Shown here piece by piece: positions 11,393 to 23,749 of a stretch of DNA of 64,000 bases. Position 1 is the stretch's first letter. The number at the start of each line of letters is the position of its first letter. The notes under the pieces were generated by a model that searched no databases, was not told where the DNA came from, and was given only the letters and a program-made list of their open reading frames with translations. The DNA lies in NCBI RefSeq assembly GCF_030272615.1, contig NC_081407.1, positions 137,830,897 to 137,894,896 of the forward strand, in the 5' to 3' direction. Both the position numbers and the translations under genes were made by a program. This DNA is from Cryptomeria japonica. Its lineage: Eukaryota > Streptophyta > Pinopsida > Cupressales > Cupressaceae.

Positions 11393-12550
11393 TCAATTTG
11401 ATGAAGAACATCCTGCCGGTGGAGCATTGCTCTGTCCTGCCGATGGAGCATCATATTGTCCTACCGGTGAAGCATTTGTTGGTTCTACTAGTGGAGGAGT
11501 AACCCCAAGATTTAGATTACCTTTTCTAATCCATTGCTTTGAAAATTCTTGCTTAACCTCTTCAACCTTTTCTTTACCTTTCAAGCTAGTACTTTTGTTA
11601 TCTACCGGTGTACCTTTACTTCTACATAATTTTGCAATATGACCAATTTTGTTACATGCATAACAAGTTACATTATTTTTCTGAATAGCTTTTCCATAAC
11701 CTATGCCATTTTGTGTTCTGCATTTATTTGATAAGTGACCAAATCTTCCACAAACATAACATCTTACATTCATTCTGCAATTTTCAGAGTTATGACCAAT
11801 TTTGTTGCATTTGGTGCATTGACTGGTCGGAGGATTGATGTTTTGATAATTCCTAGATCTACATTCATTTGCCCTATGACCATATTTATTACAGTTAAAA
11901 CATTTTCCATTGAATTTGTAAGTATTAGAGGGTCTTACCAGTTTGCTTTGATCCTGGGTATTTGCAGTACCAGAGCTTTCTCCAACTTCAAATCCAACTC
12001 CAGAAGTGCCACCTTTGGGTTTTTGATTCTTCAATAAGGTACCAAGTTCTTCTGAGCTTTTCTTGAATTTTTCTTTGTGTTGATTTGCAGTTTCCAATTC
12101 CCTTTCCAAGATCTCTTTTTGTCTCATTAGTTCATTCGAGTCATTTTGAGTATGCATCAGATCTGTCTTCAACATATCATTTTCATAACTAAGTCTTGTG
12201 TTCTCATTTGCTGCATCACTTAGTCTTCTGGTCAATTCTTCTTCATTCCTCTTTCTGTCCTCAATCTCTTTGCAGAATCTCATAGTCATATCCTGCATTT
12301 CATTTTTTGTTTTCATGATCTCTTGTTTCAATTTGCTCATCATATCATTTAATGATTCCTTTTCATCATTTTCATTTTGCAACTTTTCACAAAGTTCTCT
12401 TCTCTTGTTTCTTGTAACAGTAAGATTTTCTTGAAGTTCTTGAATAATGTCCTGAGCTGCTTTTAAATCATCTTCTAATTTGATATTTTTCAATTTCTCT
12501 GCATCATAGTCAGTAAGAGCTCCTTCAAGTTGCTTCATCAAATTTTCCAT
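11393..12550 (-). CDS. Gag-like protein of element A: coiled coil plus four CCHC zinc knuckles
   Basis: The 385-residue protein starts at MENLMKQLEG, 70 bases after the primer site. The frame is open further upstream into the LTR, but this Met matches the start in element B. Residues 1-185 are a Glu/Lys/Leu-rich coiled coil. Four CX2CX4HX4C zinc knuckles lie at about 217-230, 245-258, 264-277 and 296-309, followed by a basic stretch and a Pro/Ala/Ser tail. Zinc knuckles bind RNA in Gag nucleocapsids. The usual Copia gag capsid region is not obvious, and four knuckles exceed the usual one or two. The frame is intact, unlike ORF2. It would package element RNA, by inference. Confidence 0.85.
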   Translation of the reverse strand: MENLMKQLEGALTDYDAEKLKNIKLEDDLKAAQDIIQELQENLTVTRNKRRELCEKLQNENDEKESLNDMMSKLKQEIMKTKNEMQDMTMRFCKEIEDRKRNEEELTRRLSDAANENTRLSYENDMLKTDLMHTQNDSNELMRQKEILERELETANQHKEKFKKSSEELGTLLKNQKPKGGTSGVGFEVGESSGTANTQDQSKLVRPSNTYKFNGKCFNCNKYGHRANECRSRNYQNINPPTSQCTKCNKIGHNSENCRMNVRCYVCGRFGHLSNKCRTQNGIGYGKAIQKNNVTCYACNKIGHIAKLCRSKGTPVDNKSTSLKGKEKVEEVKQEFSKQWIRKGNLNLGVTPPLVEPTNASPVGQYDAPSAGQSNAPPAGCSSSN

Positions 12551-12607
12551 CTTTATCGGTGTCAAGATCTTCCTCAAGCTGTTAGGCTTCTGAAAATAGA
12601 GGACCAG

Positions 12608-12619
12608 GATCTGATACCA
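12608..12619 (-). promoter_or_regulatory. Primer-binding site of element A
   Basis: On the minus strand TGGTATCAGATC begins two bases after the LTR end. It matches the plant initiator tRNA-Met primer site TGGTATCAGAGC except at one base. Confidence 0.85.
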
Positions 12620-12621
12620 AT

Positions 12622-13502
12622 TGTTAGGGTTCCCACAGATACTGAGAGGGGGGGGTGAATCAATATCTGATTGGTAATGAAATTTTCTTAAAACTGAATA
12701 TACAGAATATAAAGTAACAGTGTACCGGTATGCAAGAATTAATGCAAATAACAAAATCAAAATCATCCACATGAAAAGAACACCATAACACAAGATGTTT
12801 AACGAGGAAACCCGGTGTGGGAAAAACCTCGGTGGGATTTGTGACCCACAATATTCACTTACTGGCCAATAAGAGAATATTACTTACAATAGGGGCCTAC
12901 ACATGCAGGAAGGCCAACTGCCTAGAGCTCATTGCTCAACAAGAAGTCACACTGACTTACAACGAGGATTTACACAAATCCAATATTCTGTACTACTTTA
13001 CAATAGCATCTTCAATGCCAGATTCAGTACTAGTTCCTGCTCTATTCTTTACATATACCCTTGACCTACAATTCGCACATTAGGTCTGCCTTATAATTTT
13101 TTATTATATCCTCACCATATCCTACAAGTGCCTACAATGATCTCTTTTATATACAAGAGTCATTTTACAATTTGCCAAGTTGGCTTACAATGATAAACAA
13201 AATATTACATATCAAAAATCTTGTCGGCCTCTGTGCCGGTATACATATTTCCTTCTGTGTCGATGTACATCTTTTGTGCCGGTGCCGGTGTATATTGATT
13301 TTGTTGATGCCGGTGCACTGTTCTGTTTGAGTAATGCTTTTCCGGTATAATGTCTTTGCTGGTGCCATAGGATTGCAAGGTTGCCTGTGTAATGCTTTGC
13401 CGGTATAATGTCTTTGCCGGTGCCATAGGATTGCAAGGTTGCCATCAATGACAAAACCTTCAATCACACACAATGTCTCATTGGAGTGTCCATATGCCAA
13501 TA
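12622..13502 (-). repeat. 5' LTR of element A (881 bp)
   Basis: It matches 6893-7714. It is 59 bases longer because GTAATGCTTTGCCGGTATAA and the following bases up to GCAAGGTTGCC are duplicated (about 13383-13441). Its right end reads CCAATA instead of CCAACA, a single change, and is followed by the target duplicate gtaac. Confidence 0.92.
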
Positions 13503-14171
13503 GTAACTTAACTTGAAATTATTTAAGACACATATATATGTTCAATAAATATGATTTTATTAAATGCATGTTTGCAGGTGGACACTACTATCAGGATAGG
13601 TTATCCTCATCATTTTTATCAGAGCCAATTTGAACGCACATCGACATCCTTTGAGGTCTTAATATGTAATACTTAATTTGACCTTATTTTGACACAATTT
13701 AAGATTTAATTGGACAATTTGAATTTGACCTTGTACAAGACTTAGCTAGCACTACATTTGGCATTGATACTGCACAAGATACTGCTAGAGGAGATGAGAA
13801 ACCTTATGTATGATATTTTATTATATGATTATTTAATCAAATTTTAAATGTTCATTTTATTAAATAATAAAAAAATAAACACGTGTATGTGCTCATGTTC
13901 ATTATATCATGTTTCTTATCTTGTATATAGGATGACACAACTATCGAGCATATAGTACATGCAAAACAAGTTACTGGAGTTGATGTGCACACACATACGG
14001 TAGGTTTGTAACTTAATTTATGAATTCCAACTGTATTTGATAAATGATTATCTTTTAATAGTTAATCAAGTATTTTAATATTATTTTTTCCTTGTACAAC
14101 ATGAGATGGGTGGATTTGGTCCACGTCTTAGGGAGAAGAGACCACGAGATGTTATTGATGATAACACTTAG

Positions 14172-15439
14172 ATTTTACTATTTATTTTGGCTTTGATATG
14201 ATGTACATGCACTATTTTATATGATATGTAATTTTTTTATGGACTTTACACATTTGTTTACAAGTGTAATTATTTTTTAACATTGTATATATTGTCTTGG
14301 ACCTGCACATACTTTATATATATGGATAGTTGCATAATAGGATTAGATCATATATATTTTGTGGACTACATATATATGCACATTAGATATTATGTGGAGT
14401 TCATCATGTTACCATCTAGATATATATGGATTATATATTATATGGATTATGTGGACTTGAAATTTTATTTATGGAACTTGTGCTTAAATAACTTTATATG
14501 GATTATGTGGATGTGAAATTTTATTTATGAAATTTTATTTAAATAACTTGTGATTAGATAAAGTAAAGGTGTACATCATGAACTAACAATGATGATAAGA
14601 CCAAAGTATCAAAACATATCTTATAATTATAGCATATTTTAAACTAAATTAAAAAGTATTAATCATCATAGATACACAAAATATATAATCAAATATATAA
14701 TTACCATTACAATAATGATGATAAGAGAAAATTATCAAAACATAGGTTTAAATATATAATTACCATTTCAATAACAATGATGATAAGACCAAAGTGTAAG
14801 GAACAAAGTAAGTGATATGGTGGGGTCCTTACAAGTAGAACCAGTATGCTATTTATGAAATTAAATTTAGCCCATAGAAAATATAATATATTGAATAGAA
14901 CTTGATTAAAACATAATTATCCCATTCATAAATTTGACCAATAGTCTCTCATTTACGTATATTACACAAAGTGTAATCAATTAGACCTATCTAAAATAAA
15001 AAATAATCTATTTAAATTATAATAATAACGATATATATCTCTCAAAATACAACATAAAGTATGTACAAACAATAGTAGTCATTGAGGCCAAGTCTAGTCT
15101 GAGAGACCTGGAAAAAAAATATACATATGATTAGTTTTTATAATGAGGATGCATTCAATGTAAAATACAACATAAAACATACATCACAACTCTTCAAAGG
15201 GATTTTCCTTAAGGGTACAAAACTTTAACTTACGTGTAATTATTCAAAATGAAACATAAAGTATGCACAAATAACTTGGTTCTCATTGATGCCTTCTACT
15301 TGTGGTAGACCTGAAACAAAATCACTAGATTAGATTTTATAATTATGATGCATGATTTAAAATGCTATATAAAATATACATCACAACTTTTAAAAGGGAG
15401 GTGGATTAAGGGTTCAAATTATAACTTACTTGTATATAT
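14172..15439. other. Intergenic DNA between the two convergent transposon genes
   Basis: AT-rich, with no gene supported. It holds direct repeats of GATGATAAGACCAAAGT (about 14590, 14720, 14770) and a roughly 200-bp tandem duplication (about 15045-15235 and 15245-15430) that starts ACATAAAGTATG and ends TAACTTAC. The second copy abuts the transposase 3' end. Confidence 0.5.
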
Positions 15440-16482
15440 TCATTCTGTTATACCATCTGCATCCTCTCTCTTTTGCAAAGCATCTATAATTGTCTCGTGT
15501 TCTTCCATAGAGTGAGTCCATAATTGTTTATTAGCAGGTCTGCCACGATATCTATCTAATTTTATATTAGTTGCCACTACCAAATGCGAGTAATGTATAA
15601 TCTTCTTCTCCAATTCATAATCTTCAAATGCGAGCAATCCATTCTTTCTTGTTAGATATTTTCATAGCCAGGTGCCAACAACAACCATAGATCCTGTTGG
15701 ATAGTCATAACCATCATCATCTACTCAAGGAGTGGTTAGCTTATGTTTTGTCTCTACACATCAAGCCAACCAATAATTTGTCCCCTCTTCATTGTCCTCT
15801 GGTGCAACAACAACATAGACATGTCCTGTGCACAAAAAAATTATATTTTAATATTTAATGAGAAATAAAAATAAAAATATACACTGTAAGATTTCATATA
15901 TGTACTATTTAATAAATGAAAACAAATTTCAAAAACAATTTTAGCTTGTTGTATAAGATTTGAAATGCGATCATAGTCATTTGATGCAAACATCTGATCC
16001 ATATCTTCATCAGTTCTTTCATGCAAATCATTTGCATCTATGGGTGTCAATGATCTTTGTTGCCATTCTTCAACCCATTCTTTATTCTCACAAAATTCCC
16101 AATCTCCAGAAATACAAAACTAACAAAAGCAGGCAAGCTCCCTTGTGAGTATAGCCCATGTGTTTGAATTAGAACTCTTAAGCGAATGCCATTTAGCTGA
16201 TCCAATGATGGTATTACAATCACGTCGAATAGGAATACTATCTTCCTCTACCAACCAAAAGAAACATCAAATTGTAGAGTTCTCAGTTGATCCTTTTGAC
16301 AACTTTGAATTGCACCAATCTACAACTCCACGAGCATCTCTGAATTTCACTGCCTCCTCAAATTTCAATTGTTCTCTAGCAAGAGCTCTTTTTACATAGG
16401 CACCATCTCCATCGTGTTCCCCCTTACCATGTCCCGCTTAAAAAAAACTCCATAAATGTTGGACATTGGTTTTCTTGTGAAC

Positions 16483-16532
16483 TTTGCATAGCCAATAAAA
16501 CATTCTTTGCATAGCCAATAAAACATTCTTAC
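16483..16532. repeat. 23-bp tandem duplication inside the transposase gene
   Basis: TTTGCATAGCCAATAAAACA plus TTC occurs twice in a row. On the minus strand this repeats the codons after MFYWLCK and shifts the frame, because 23 is not a multiple of three. Confidence 0.9.
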
Positions 16533-17267
16533 ATTTTTGAAATGTCCAGTGCATTTATCTGACCATATCATATGTTGTTTCATGTCAATTTCTCTTTCCT
16601 TGATATTATCATGAAATACCTCGAAGCAATGCTGAACAAAATCTGGCGAGTGTAATCGATTATCACTAACATAGAAATGATACTACCTCAAAAATTTTTT
16701 GTTATCTTCTGTATTGTCATGGTCATGTCTATATATAATGTGCATAAATATGGCCACTTGCACTGAGTTGTAGTATTGTGATTGAGTTTCCTCTTGTGGT
16801 TTTAGAGTATAATTTTCTGCAAAATCCACAACTGATACTATTGTTCCAACTGGAAATGTGTTCTTGCATATTAGAAACTGTCCATCAAGCCATCGGGCAT
16901 GTTGGGAATGTTTCACATATTTTGGAACAATATGACTTTTAAACTCACTGATAAATGCATTTACACTATTATGTTCTATAATCAATTTTAAACGTTTCCC
17001 CATCTTTCCATCCTTTAGAGGGTTCTATATTTTTAAATCTCCTAACATCAACCATTTTTTGTCCAAACTTAGATGAAAAATGTTCATGCAAACATTCACC
17101 TATCAAAGAATAGTTCCCACATAAATTGCAAAGGCCATAAATGCATGAACTAGAAAGAAATAATTGCTCATTAGGTGGTTTACAAAATAAACTTGCAATA
17201 AAATCTTGTATAGTTTCAGGTGGAACATAAACACCACAATCCTGCACAAGATCATTACCATGCAACA

Positions 17268-19920
17268 TGTTGGTGCCCAAAACCACAGATTGGAAAACCA
17301 AAAGACTTACCAAATCCTCAAGTAATCCAATCAGCCTTGGCCAACAAATAGGGATGGTCAAAGACCAAATCCCTCTGCACTTTAGGCTCCACTGAACCTA
17401 GGTGGGTGTGCCTCTTCCTCTCAAGCACAAAAGAGGTTATTTATAGTGGATTTAAACCTTTTAGCAAGTTTACACAACTAGCAAATTATTGTTCTGCAAC
17501 TATGCTTTATTATGTGCTTTAACTAAATGCTTTGAAAAGAAATGGTTGTGAATGTATATTGAAAATGAGATTGCTTTCAGGACTTAAATAAAATATGCAT
17601 AGATCAGTTCATATAGGATTTGGGAAGAACGTTTCTCTATCAAGGACCTTGAATGCATACAGATCAAAAACTTACAAGATCAATAATAGACCAGTGCCTC
17701 TATCTGGGGATATACATGACACTTTATGGACAAAATATCTTATCAACTCAAGAGACGATTTCTCATCAACTATGAATGTTCAATATGCGTTACACAAACA
17801 ATAAGAACTCAATCTTTCACTTAATGAAATGACATGTGATTCACATCATAGCAAGTCTATAAACAGATTTATCAAGAGGACAAAGATAAATCATCAACGC
17901 AAAAGTGTACACAATTTTTGGAAAAAGTGACAGTGAACCTTGTATATTAATCTTTAGGAAATAATTGCATACAAAAGCTGCACTTATAAATACTTCATTA
18001 CAAATTGCTTGCACAAAATGATACTTCTTCTTCCTATAGACTTCTCTGATACAAAATGATATTCAATCCCTACAACATTATGTCATTCTTTTGACTCCCC
18101 CCTCCCTTTTACATCCAAAATGACTCCCTCTAAGTATGTGAATTAAAAGACATATATGAAAGGACACACCCTTTCATACAAATGGGAGTTATAGACAGTT
18201 TCCCTCCAAAGGAAACACCCTTTGGTTTAATAAAAAATTACAGATGAAAACCCTTAAAATACTAAAAGATGCTTTACTAATGTGTCTTCTATCCTCCGCA
18301 GTGATAAAATTCCTCGACAAGTTTTCATTATCTTCTCATTATTTTCTGCACACAAAAAATGAGCCAATCAATTTCCTTAATTTGAAAATTAAACATACTC
18401 CACCTTAAATTTTGAAAAGTCAATCATCTCTGTATAAATACTTGTTTAAAATAGTCCAAAAAAAAGCCAAAGTATTTCCCTTCAATATTTTGCAAACATA
18501 GCATCTGTCCATATAAAATAAAACCTTACCCTAAAATATATATTCAAGGCATTCGTTCAAATATAAATGGATTTTATCTTTAATGCACTTTCAAATAACA
18601 TAAAGCAGAGAATATACTTCCCTTTTATTACATTCAAGAATTTTTCCCTTTGTTGCGCATCCATTCGTGCCACATATCTTCTTTTGGTTCATTTGAGGAT
18701 CACCCTTTATCTTTTCGGCTAAACTTTCTAATCAGTGAGCTATTTATAGGTCTTATCAATTCTTTAGTTTCATCGATGCCCTTTGTTTTTGATGGGACTG
18801 TGTCTGATTTCTTTGGTGAACCTCATGTCGATGAAACTGCCGCTTTCGGTCAGTCTATTTTGAAATCCATTGCAACCTAAGTTTGTTCGATAAGCTTAGC
18901 ACCATTGGACTATTTAACTTCAACCGTTTGCCTTAACTGCCTCAGTCTACTACCTGTCGCTAGCGGTTAGTCACCAAGTTGCAATGAATACACATCGAGC
19001 ACCTTCCGATCGTAGTATAGCGACCACCATTGGATCGATTCATCCGACCATCCGATCGTTCTTATTTGCTCGGCCTTTAAACCTACCTGAGTGGCTCTCT
19101 CTTTTCTTTGTCTATCTGTGCCACGTGTCACTTTTTGGTTCGCTGGCGGATCCACCTTGACTGCCACTGGACCCTATCTGTCTTGCCATTTCATCCGCCA
19201 CTGGACTTGGGTTCTTCTTTTGTGCTCCACCACATGACACATCTTGACTCACTTGCAGATCTACAGGGATGACACCTCATCTGCTGCCTTGGCAGTCGCT
19301 ATGTCGTGGGGGATATAGGTCTCACAACTTCATCTTACAGTATAGCGATGACCATTGATCCGCTTTGAACTTGCGTGCTCGTTAACCTCCCTTTTTTCCA
19401 CACGTTCTTAGTCACCAAGTCGCGGGTTTAAACCAACACGCATCTCTATCTTGCGACATAGCGATAGCCGTCAGATCCTCTACGATCATCATCCGATCAA
19501 TCAAACTTGCTCGATCTTTAGCCTCCATCCTTGCCAGTTTGTTGTAAAATTTAGTTTCCTTGAGATACGCGCATGCATGGGGTCCATCGGCTTCAACCTT
19601 CTTCACGCCAAAAGCTTTTTGTCTTTCAATAGTTATCATATGGGTTGCTTTGGACTTAAATGTTAAACGAGCTTATCCCACAAACAATGTGGGATAAAGG
19701 CTTTCCCTCTGCTAGCGCAACACACTTGAAAGTTTCCAAAACCTTTTCCACCATTCTATATGTGCAGGTTTGGGAGTCTTGGCGATGCCAGTTAATCTTT
19801 GGACAACTCCATTTTCTTCAGTATGCTCTTGCATATAAAACACCCGCAGTAAATACTCGAATGATAAGAAAAAGGGCGTCTATTACAACACAAAGTATTT
19901 TGTAAAAATATGTGCTAACA
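17268..19920 (-). repeat. 3' LTR of the inner Gypsy element (2653 bp)
   Basis: It pairs with 26763-29415. The part at 18890-19520 is richer in GC and holds imperfect repeats of GTCACCAAG...TAGCGATGACCATTGATCCG. The target duplicate caaca precedes it. Confidence 0.95.
17438..17447 (-). promoter_or_regulatory. Probable TATA box in the inner Gypsy LTR
   Basis: CTATAAATAA on the minus strand lies about 170 bases before the LTR 3' end. The matching site in the other LTR is 26932-26941. Position and sequence fit a retrotransposon promoter; no start site can be shown. Confidence 0.5.
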
Positions 19921-20071
19921 GTGGCTCTTTCTGGGGATGTATGTTCTCTTTAAGGACAGAGCAAGATCCTAGTTATCTCTGGAAAGCAGACCAAAATAAA
20001 AATTGAAAACATATAACAAAAAATAAGAGAAAAAACTATATTACTATAATACAAGAAATACTCCCTGATCA

Positions 20072-21145
20072 TCAAGAGAAGAAATGTTTGAGATATTGAG
20101 CATGAAATGGAAATTCCAACACTTCTCCATCAGTATCCTGCAAGAAATATGATCATTCTCCACCTTTTGCAGAGACAATATAAGGTCCTAGCCATAGTGC
20201 ATCAAATGTTCCATGTTTTCCTTTGTCTTGGTCTTTGGCATTCCTTTTTAGTACCCATTCTCCCTCATCAAAAGTTTTGTCACAAGCCCTTTTATCATGT
20301 AAAGCCTTAACCATCTGTTGCTTCTGAATATTTCTTTCTTGAGCCTCTTTTCTACATTCATCCAACTCAGCCAAAGCCATCAATCTGTCCCCCATAAAGT
20401 TTACTTCTTTTGAAAATGCCTCTGTAACAAATTTATAAACTAGGAGCAAATTACTCAAAGGTAATCTTGCTTCTTTGCCATACACAAGCTCATAGGGAGA
20501 AAATCCTGTGGACTTCTTGACTATCACTCTATCAGCCCAAACCGCTGATATCAATTTCGAATCCCAAGCTCTTTTATTATCACCCAACATCCTTTTGATA
20601 ATCTTCAACAAGTTTTTATTGTTGGATTCTTCTTGCCCATTTCCTTGGGGATGGTAAGGTGATGAATACAACAAAGTGATGCCATAGTTTTCACAGAAAT
20701 CAGAGAACTCATTGGATCTGAAACACATCCCATTATCTACCACAATTTTCTAAGGTACCCCAAATCTAGTAAGAATGTTTTCCAAAAGAAACTTTATCAC
20801 AACTTTGCTGGTAGCCTGACTTGTAGGAATGGCTTCAACCCACTTAGTAAAATAGCCAGTAGCCACCAAAATCCATTTATGCCCACCACTAGATTTGTTT
20901 TCTATTTCCCCTATGAAGTCAATACCCCACATCTAGAATGGTTCCTCTATATGCATGGGTTTGAGAGGAATGGCTCCATTATACTTAAGTTTTCCTAAAA
21001 TTTTTTGACATGCTTCATATTTTCTGATATAAGCATGACCATCTCTAAAAATTTGGGGCCAATAATAACCAACATTTAGAATTTTATGAGCAATGGTTTT
21101 AGCTAAGAAATGGCCTCCACATACGCCTTCATGTATGTCTCTCAA
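20072..21145 (-). pseudogene. Integrase of the inner Gypsy element
   Basis: On the minus strand the zinc-binding part is IHEGVCGGHFLAKTIAH ... GYYWPQIF ... KYEACQ, where the first Cys of CX2C has become Tyr. The core has MWGIDFIGEIENKSSGGHKW (first Asp), VDNGMCF (second Asp) and YHPQGNGQEESNNKNL (Glu). The C-terminal part includes WVLKRN and FDALWLGPYIVSAKGGE, and after a stop the frame ends LEFPFHAQYLKHFFS at 20074-20072. The catalytic triad is intact, but a stop separates the first two Asp residues. It integrates element cDNA. Confidence 0.9.
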
Positions 21146-21202
21146 AATAACAGATGCTTGACACTCATCTAGACATAGTAAAAGAATACCATCTCTATTT
21201 TT

Positions 21203-21880
21203 CTAGTATAGATCTCCATTAAGTAACACATACTTAGGCGTTTGAAGCTTTAAATTCCTCTTCTGACTATCATTTAAACTATCCAGATATTTCATGTATC
21301 TTAAGTAATATACAATATTTGTATACCAAGGACATCTCTCAATGCTAATTTGTATATTTTCCAACTCTACCTGATTTACCTGTGCTGCTTCAAAATTGGA
21401 TTCTGCCATTAACTTTGCCAAACCCTGACCCCTTACCAACTTTGTGATTTGTAGATCAATATTGAATTCTTGGATCTAATTTATCCATCTACATCTCCTC
21501 CCAGTAGTTTCTGATTGCCTGAAGATGTCTTTAACAACAATATTTGGTACATAGGCAATGACAGTGGCACCAACTAGATAAGGTCTAAAAGATTTCATAG
21601 CTTTCACAAGAGCATAAACTTGTTTTTCATTTAAATCATAATTCAACTCAGATTCTTTCAATGTTTTGCTAAAAAATGCCACTAGTTGTTCATGACCTTC
21701 ATCATTCTTTTGTAACATGACAACAACAATAGTATGGAATGAAGCAAATGAAAACACTTGGAAGGGTTTAGAGAAATCATGTGATTTTAATACGGGGGTT
21801 TCTTTGATGGCTCTTTTGATATTTACAAAAGCTTCAAGAGCCTCATTAGTCCATTTTATTTCAGCACCCTTTTTCAACAT
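21203..21880 (-). pseudogene. RT-linked RNase H and connector of the inner Gypsy element
   Basis: The minus strand gives WTNEALEAFVNIKRAIKETP, VLKSHDFSKPFQVFSFASFH, VAFFSKTLKESELNY and EKQVYALVKAMKSFRPYLVG. This is the classic Ty3-type RNase H fused to RT. A stop falls near 21476, before the connector that leads to integrase (to 21203). Confidence 0.85.
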
Positions 21881-21940
21881 TTTAGCAATAGGCTTTATGA
21901 TTTTAGAGAAGTTTGAAACAAATCTTCTTACAAAGTTAAT

Positions 21941-22960
21941 CTAACTGAAAAAAGATTGAATTGCTTTAACTATTTTTGGGATTTGAATTTTATCAGTAGC
22001 AACAATCCTTTCTGGATCAATTCTTACACCATCTTTTGAAACAATATGGCCTAAAAACTTTCCTTCAGTAACCCCAAAGTGACATTTTTTAGGATTCAAA
22101 GATATGCTATATTCTAATGCTCTAATAATTCTTTTTTCTAAATTGTTACAATGGTTTTTTGCATTTTTAGAATAAGCAGTCATATCATCTTGGTACACTC
22201 CTAAAATATGATCAATTAACCCTTCAAAGGCCACATCCATGGCCCTTTGGAATGTAGCTCCTACATTTCTTAACCCGAAAGGCATCCTTGCATATACATA
22301 AGTCCCCCATGGTGTAGTAAAGGTTGTCTTGTATTTCTCTGACTCCTTGACCTTAACTTGGTTATAGCCTGAAAACCCATCCATCATAGACAACAATTCA
22401 TTTCCTATAACCTTCTACAATAGAGCTTCATATTAGGCAAATCATAATTATCCTTCAAAGATGAAACATTTAGATTTATGAAATCTACACATAACCTAAT
22501 ATCACCATTTTTCTTTCATACTGTTACTAAGTTTGACACCCATCTTGAGTGTCTTATAGGCTCAATAAACCCCGCATTTCTCATTTTCATTAACTCCTCC
22601 TTCATCTTAGGATCCAAGGTTGGGTTTATAGGCCTTTTCTTTTGCCTGAAAGGTTTAGCATTCAGTTTTAATGGTACCTCATGCTGAAAAAGGTCTTCTG
22701 TGTATGCTTTAAGGTCATCATATGACTAAGCAAAGACATGCCTATACTTCCTCAATAAATTTATCAATGTTGTTCTAATCTTTGGTGTGAGATTTTTTCC
22801 AATATACACTTCTCTTGGATTGCTCTCACTTCCCAAGTTTAATTTTTCAACACCTTCACACCAACTTGAACTAGGTCTAAAACTAGTCATGTCTTTATCA
22901 TCAAACATTCTTTCCAGCTCTACCAATCCCTTCGGGATTTTATTTGTCTTTAGCTGCAAT
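21941..22960 (-). pseudogene. Reverse transcriptase of the inner Gypsy element
   Basis: Fingers and palm motifs are visible on the minus strand: AKPFRQKKRPINP, GFIEPIRHSRWVSNLVTV, GDIRLCVDFINLN, MDGFSGYNQVKV, MPFGLRNVGATFQRAMD. The catalytic box is YQDD where Ty3/Gypsy elements have YVDD or YIDD. KCHFGVTEGKFLGHIVSKDG follows. Two frame changes and several stops occur between 23230 and 22400. Confidence 0.9.
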
Positions 22961-23025
22961 ACCTCCTACCCAAGTACTGTTTCTGTGCCATCCTTTTCTT
23001 CTACAAGTCCATTCCAATCAATCTG

Positions 23026-23635
23026 CTAGTTTGCATACTGATCTTCACAAAAGAGAAATCTTAGCAGATCCCTGTCATCATCAAACACTTGCCAACTCTT
23101 AACATTATCAGGAATAGATGGTCTTGTTTTAATTTCAACTTGTGTAATATCATCAAGAGGGATATCATTATGTTTAACTACCAGGTTAGCCATAAAGTCT
23201 GCCAAAATATTATTGTACCTTTCAGTCCAATTAATGGAAAAAAGCATCAAAAAGTTCAATATAATCCCAAACTTCAATCCTATAACTTTTTAATTTTGTA
23301 TTTTTTGTAGCAAATTTGCCTCTAACTTGTGAAACAACTAATTCTGAATCACCATAAACTGTTAGCAACTTAATGCCATGCTTGTTTGCTAATTTAAGTC
23401 CTAATAAGAGAGCTTCATATTCAACAATATTATTAGTACATTCAAAAGCCAATGAGAAAGAGTATTTATAAGATTTTCCATTAGGTGAAATAAACACAAC
23501 TCCTGCTCCATTTCCATCCTTACTGCAGGCAGCATCAAAATACAATTTCCAAATTAAACTTTCATTGTGTTTAACAACCTCTATAATTTTTTCAACTTCT
23601 AAAGGTTTAGAAATACTTACCTGAAAGTTGTCCAT
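23026..23635 (-). pseudogene. Additional RNase H domain placed between protease and RT
   Basis: The minus strand reads LIWKLYFDAACSKDGNGAGV (first Asp), ECTNNIVEYEALLLGLKLAN (Glu), LTVYGDSELVVSQVRGKFAT (second Asp), then after a small frame change NNILADFMANL and RPSIPDNVKSWQVFDDD. These are the landmarks of a plant-type RNase H, distinct from the RT-linked one at 21880. In the outer Gypsy of this window the similar domain sits next to integrase. Here it is upstream of RT. Confidence 0.8.
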
Positions 23636-23749
23636 GTCAAAATGGCAAAAGTAAGTTACTTGATTCAGATCAACTTCTTCTATGAGGTAGGGAGATCTTG
23701 GTTCTCTGTTGATTCTTACCTCTGCTCTTTTGACCAGGATGGTAGCATA

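Larger units (their letters stand above)
6893..13502 (-). mobile_element. Element A: pol-less Copia/Sirevirus-like LTR retroelement with a giant unknown ORF
   Basis: LTRs lie at 6893-7714 and 12622-13502 and the 5-bp target duplication gtaac at 6888-6892 and 13503-13507. On the minus strand an initiator-Met primer site (12619-12608) follows the 5' LTR. Then come a gag ORF (12550-11393), a 1,047-codon ORF (11087-7947), three purine tracts and the 3' LTR. No protease, integrase, RT or RNase H motif is present. The LTRs differ at about 8 of the first 200 bases. Non-autonomy is inferred from the missing pol. Element B (41735-48297) has the same layout. Confidence 0.9.
5775..14171 (+). pseudogene. 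Second gene of the DNA transposon, spliced, function not recognised
   Basis: An ORF of 160 codons (6001-6483; RHFWDRW-like residues just upstream, then YPPHRNYEVPLYFLNKLYCE and a Pro/Ser-rich part) is followed by short exons with good acceptor/donor signals: about 6774-6840, 13578-13655 (26 codons, ending SFE before gtcttaa), about 13715-13809, 13931-13999 (23 codons) and 14106-14171, which ends in FGPRLREKRPRDVIDDNT and TAG. The exons keep phase 0 where I can test it. Element A sits in the intron between 6840 and 13578. The 5' part has stops and frame breaks. A two-gene layout opposite a transposase suggests an accessory protein of the transposon. I recognise no domain. Confidence 0.5.

Noticed and set aside
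14283-14516. Tyr/Ile-rich 77-codon ORF
   Set aside because: It is TATATGGA-type simple sequence translated by chance.
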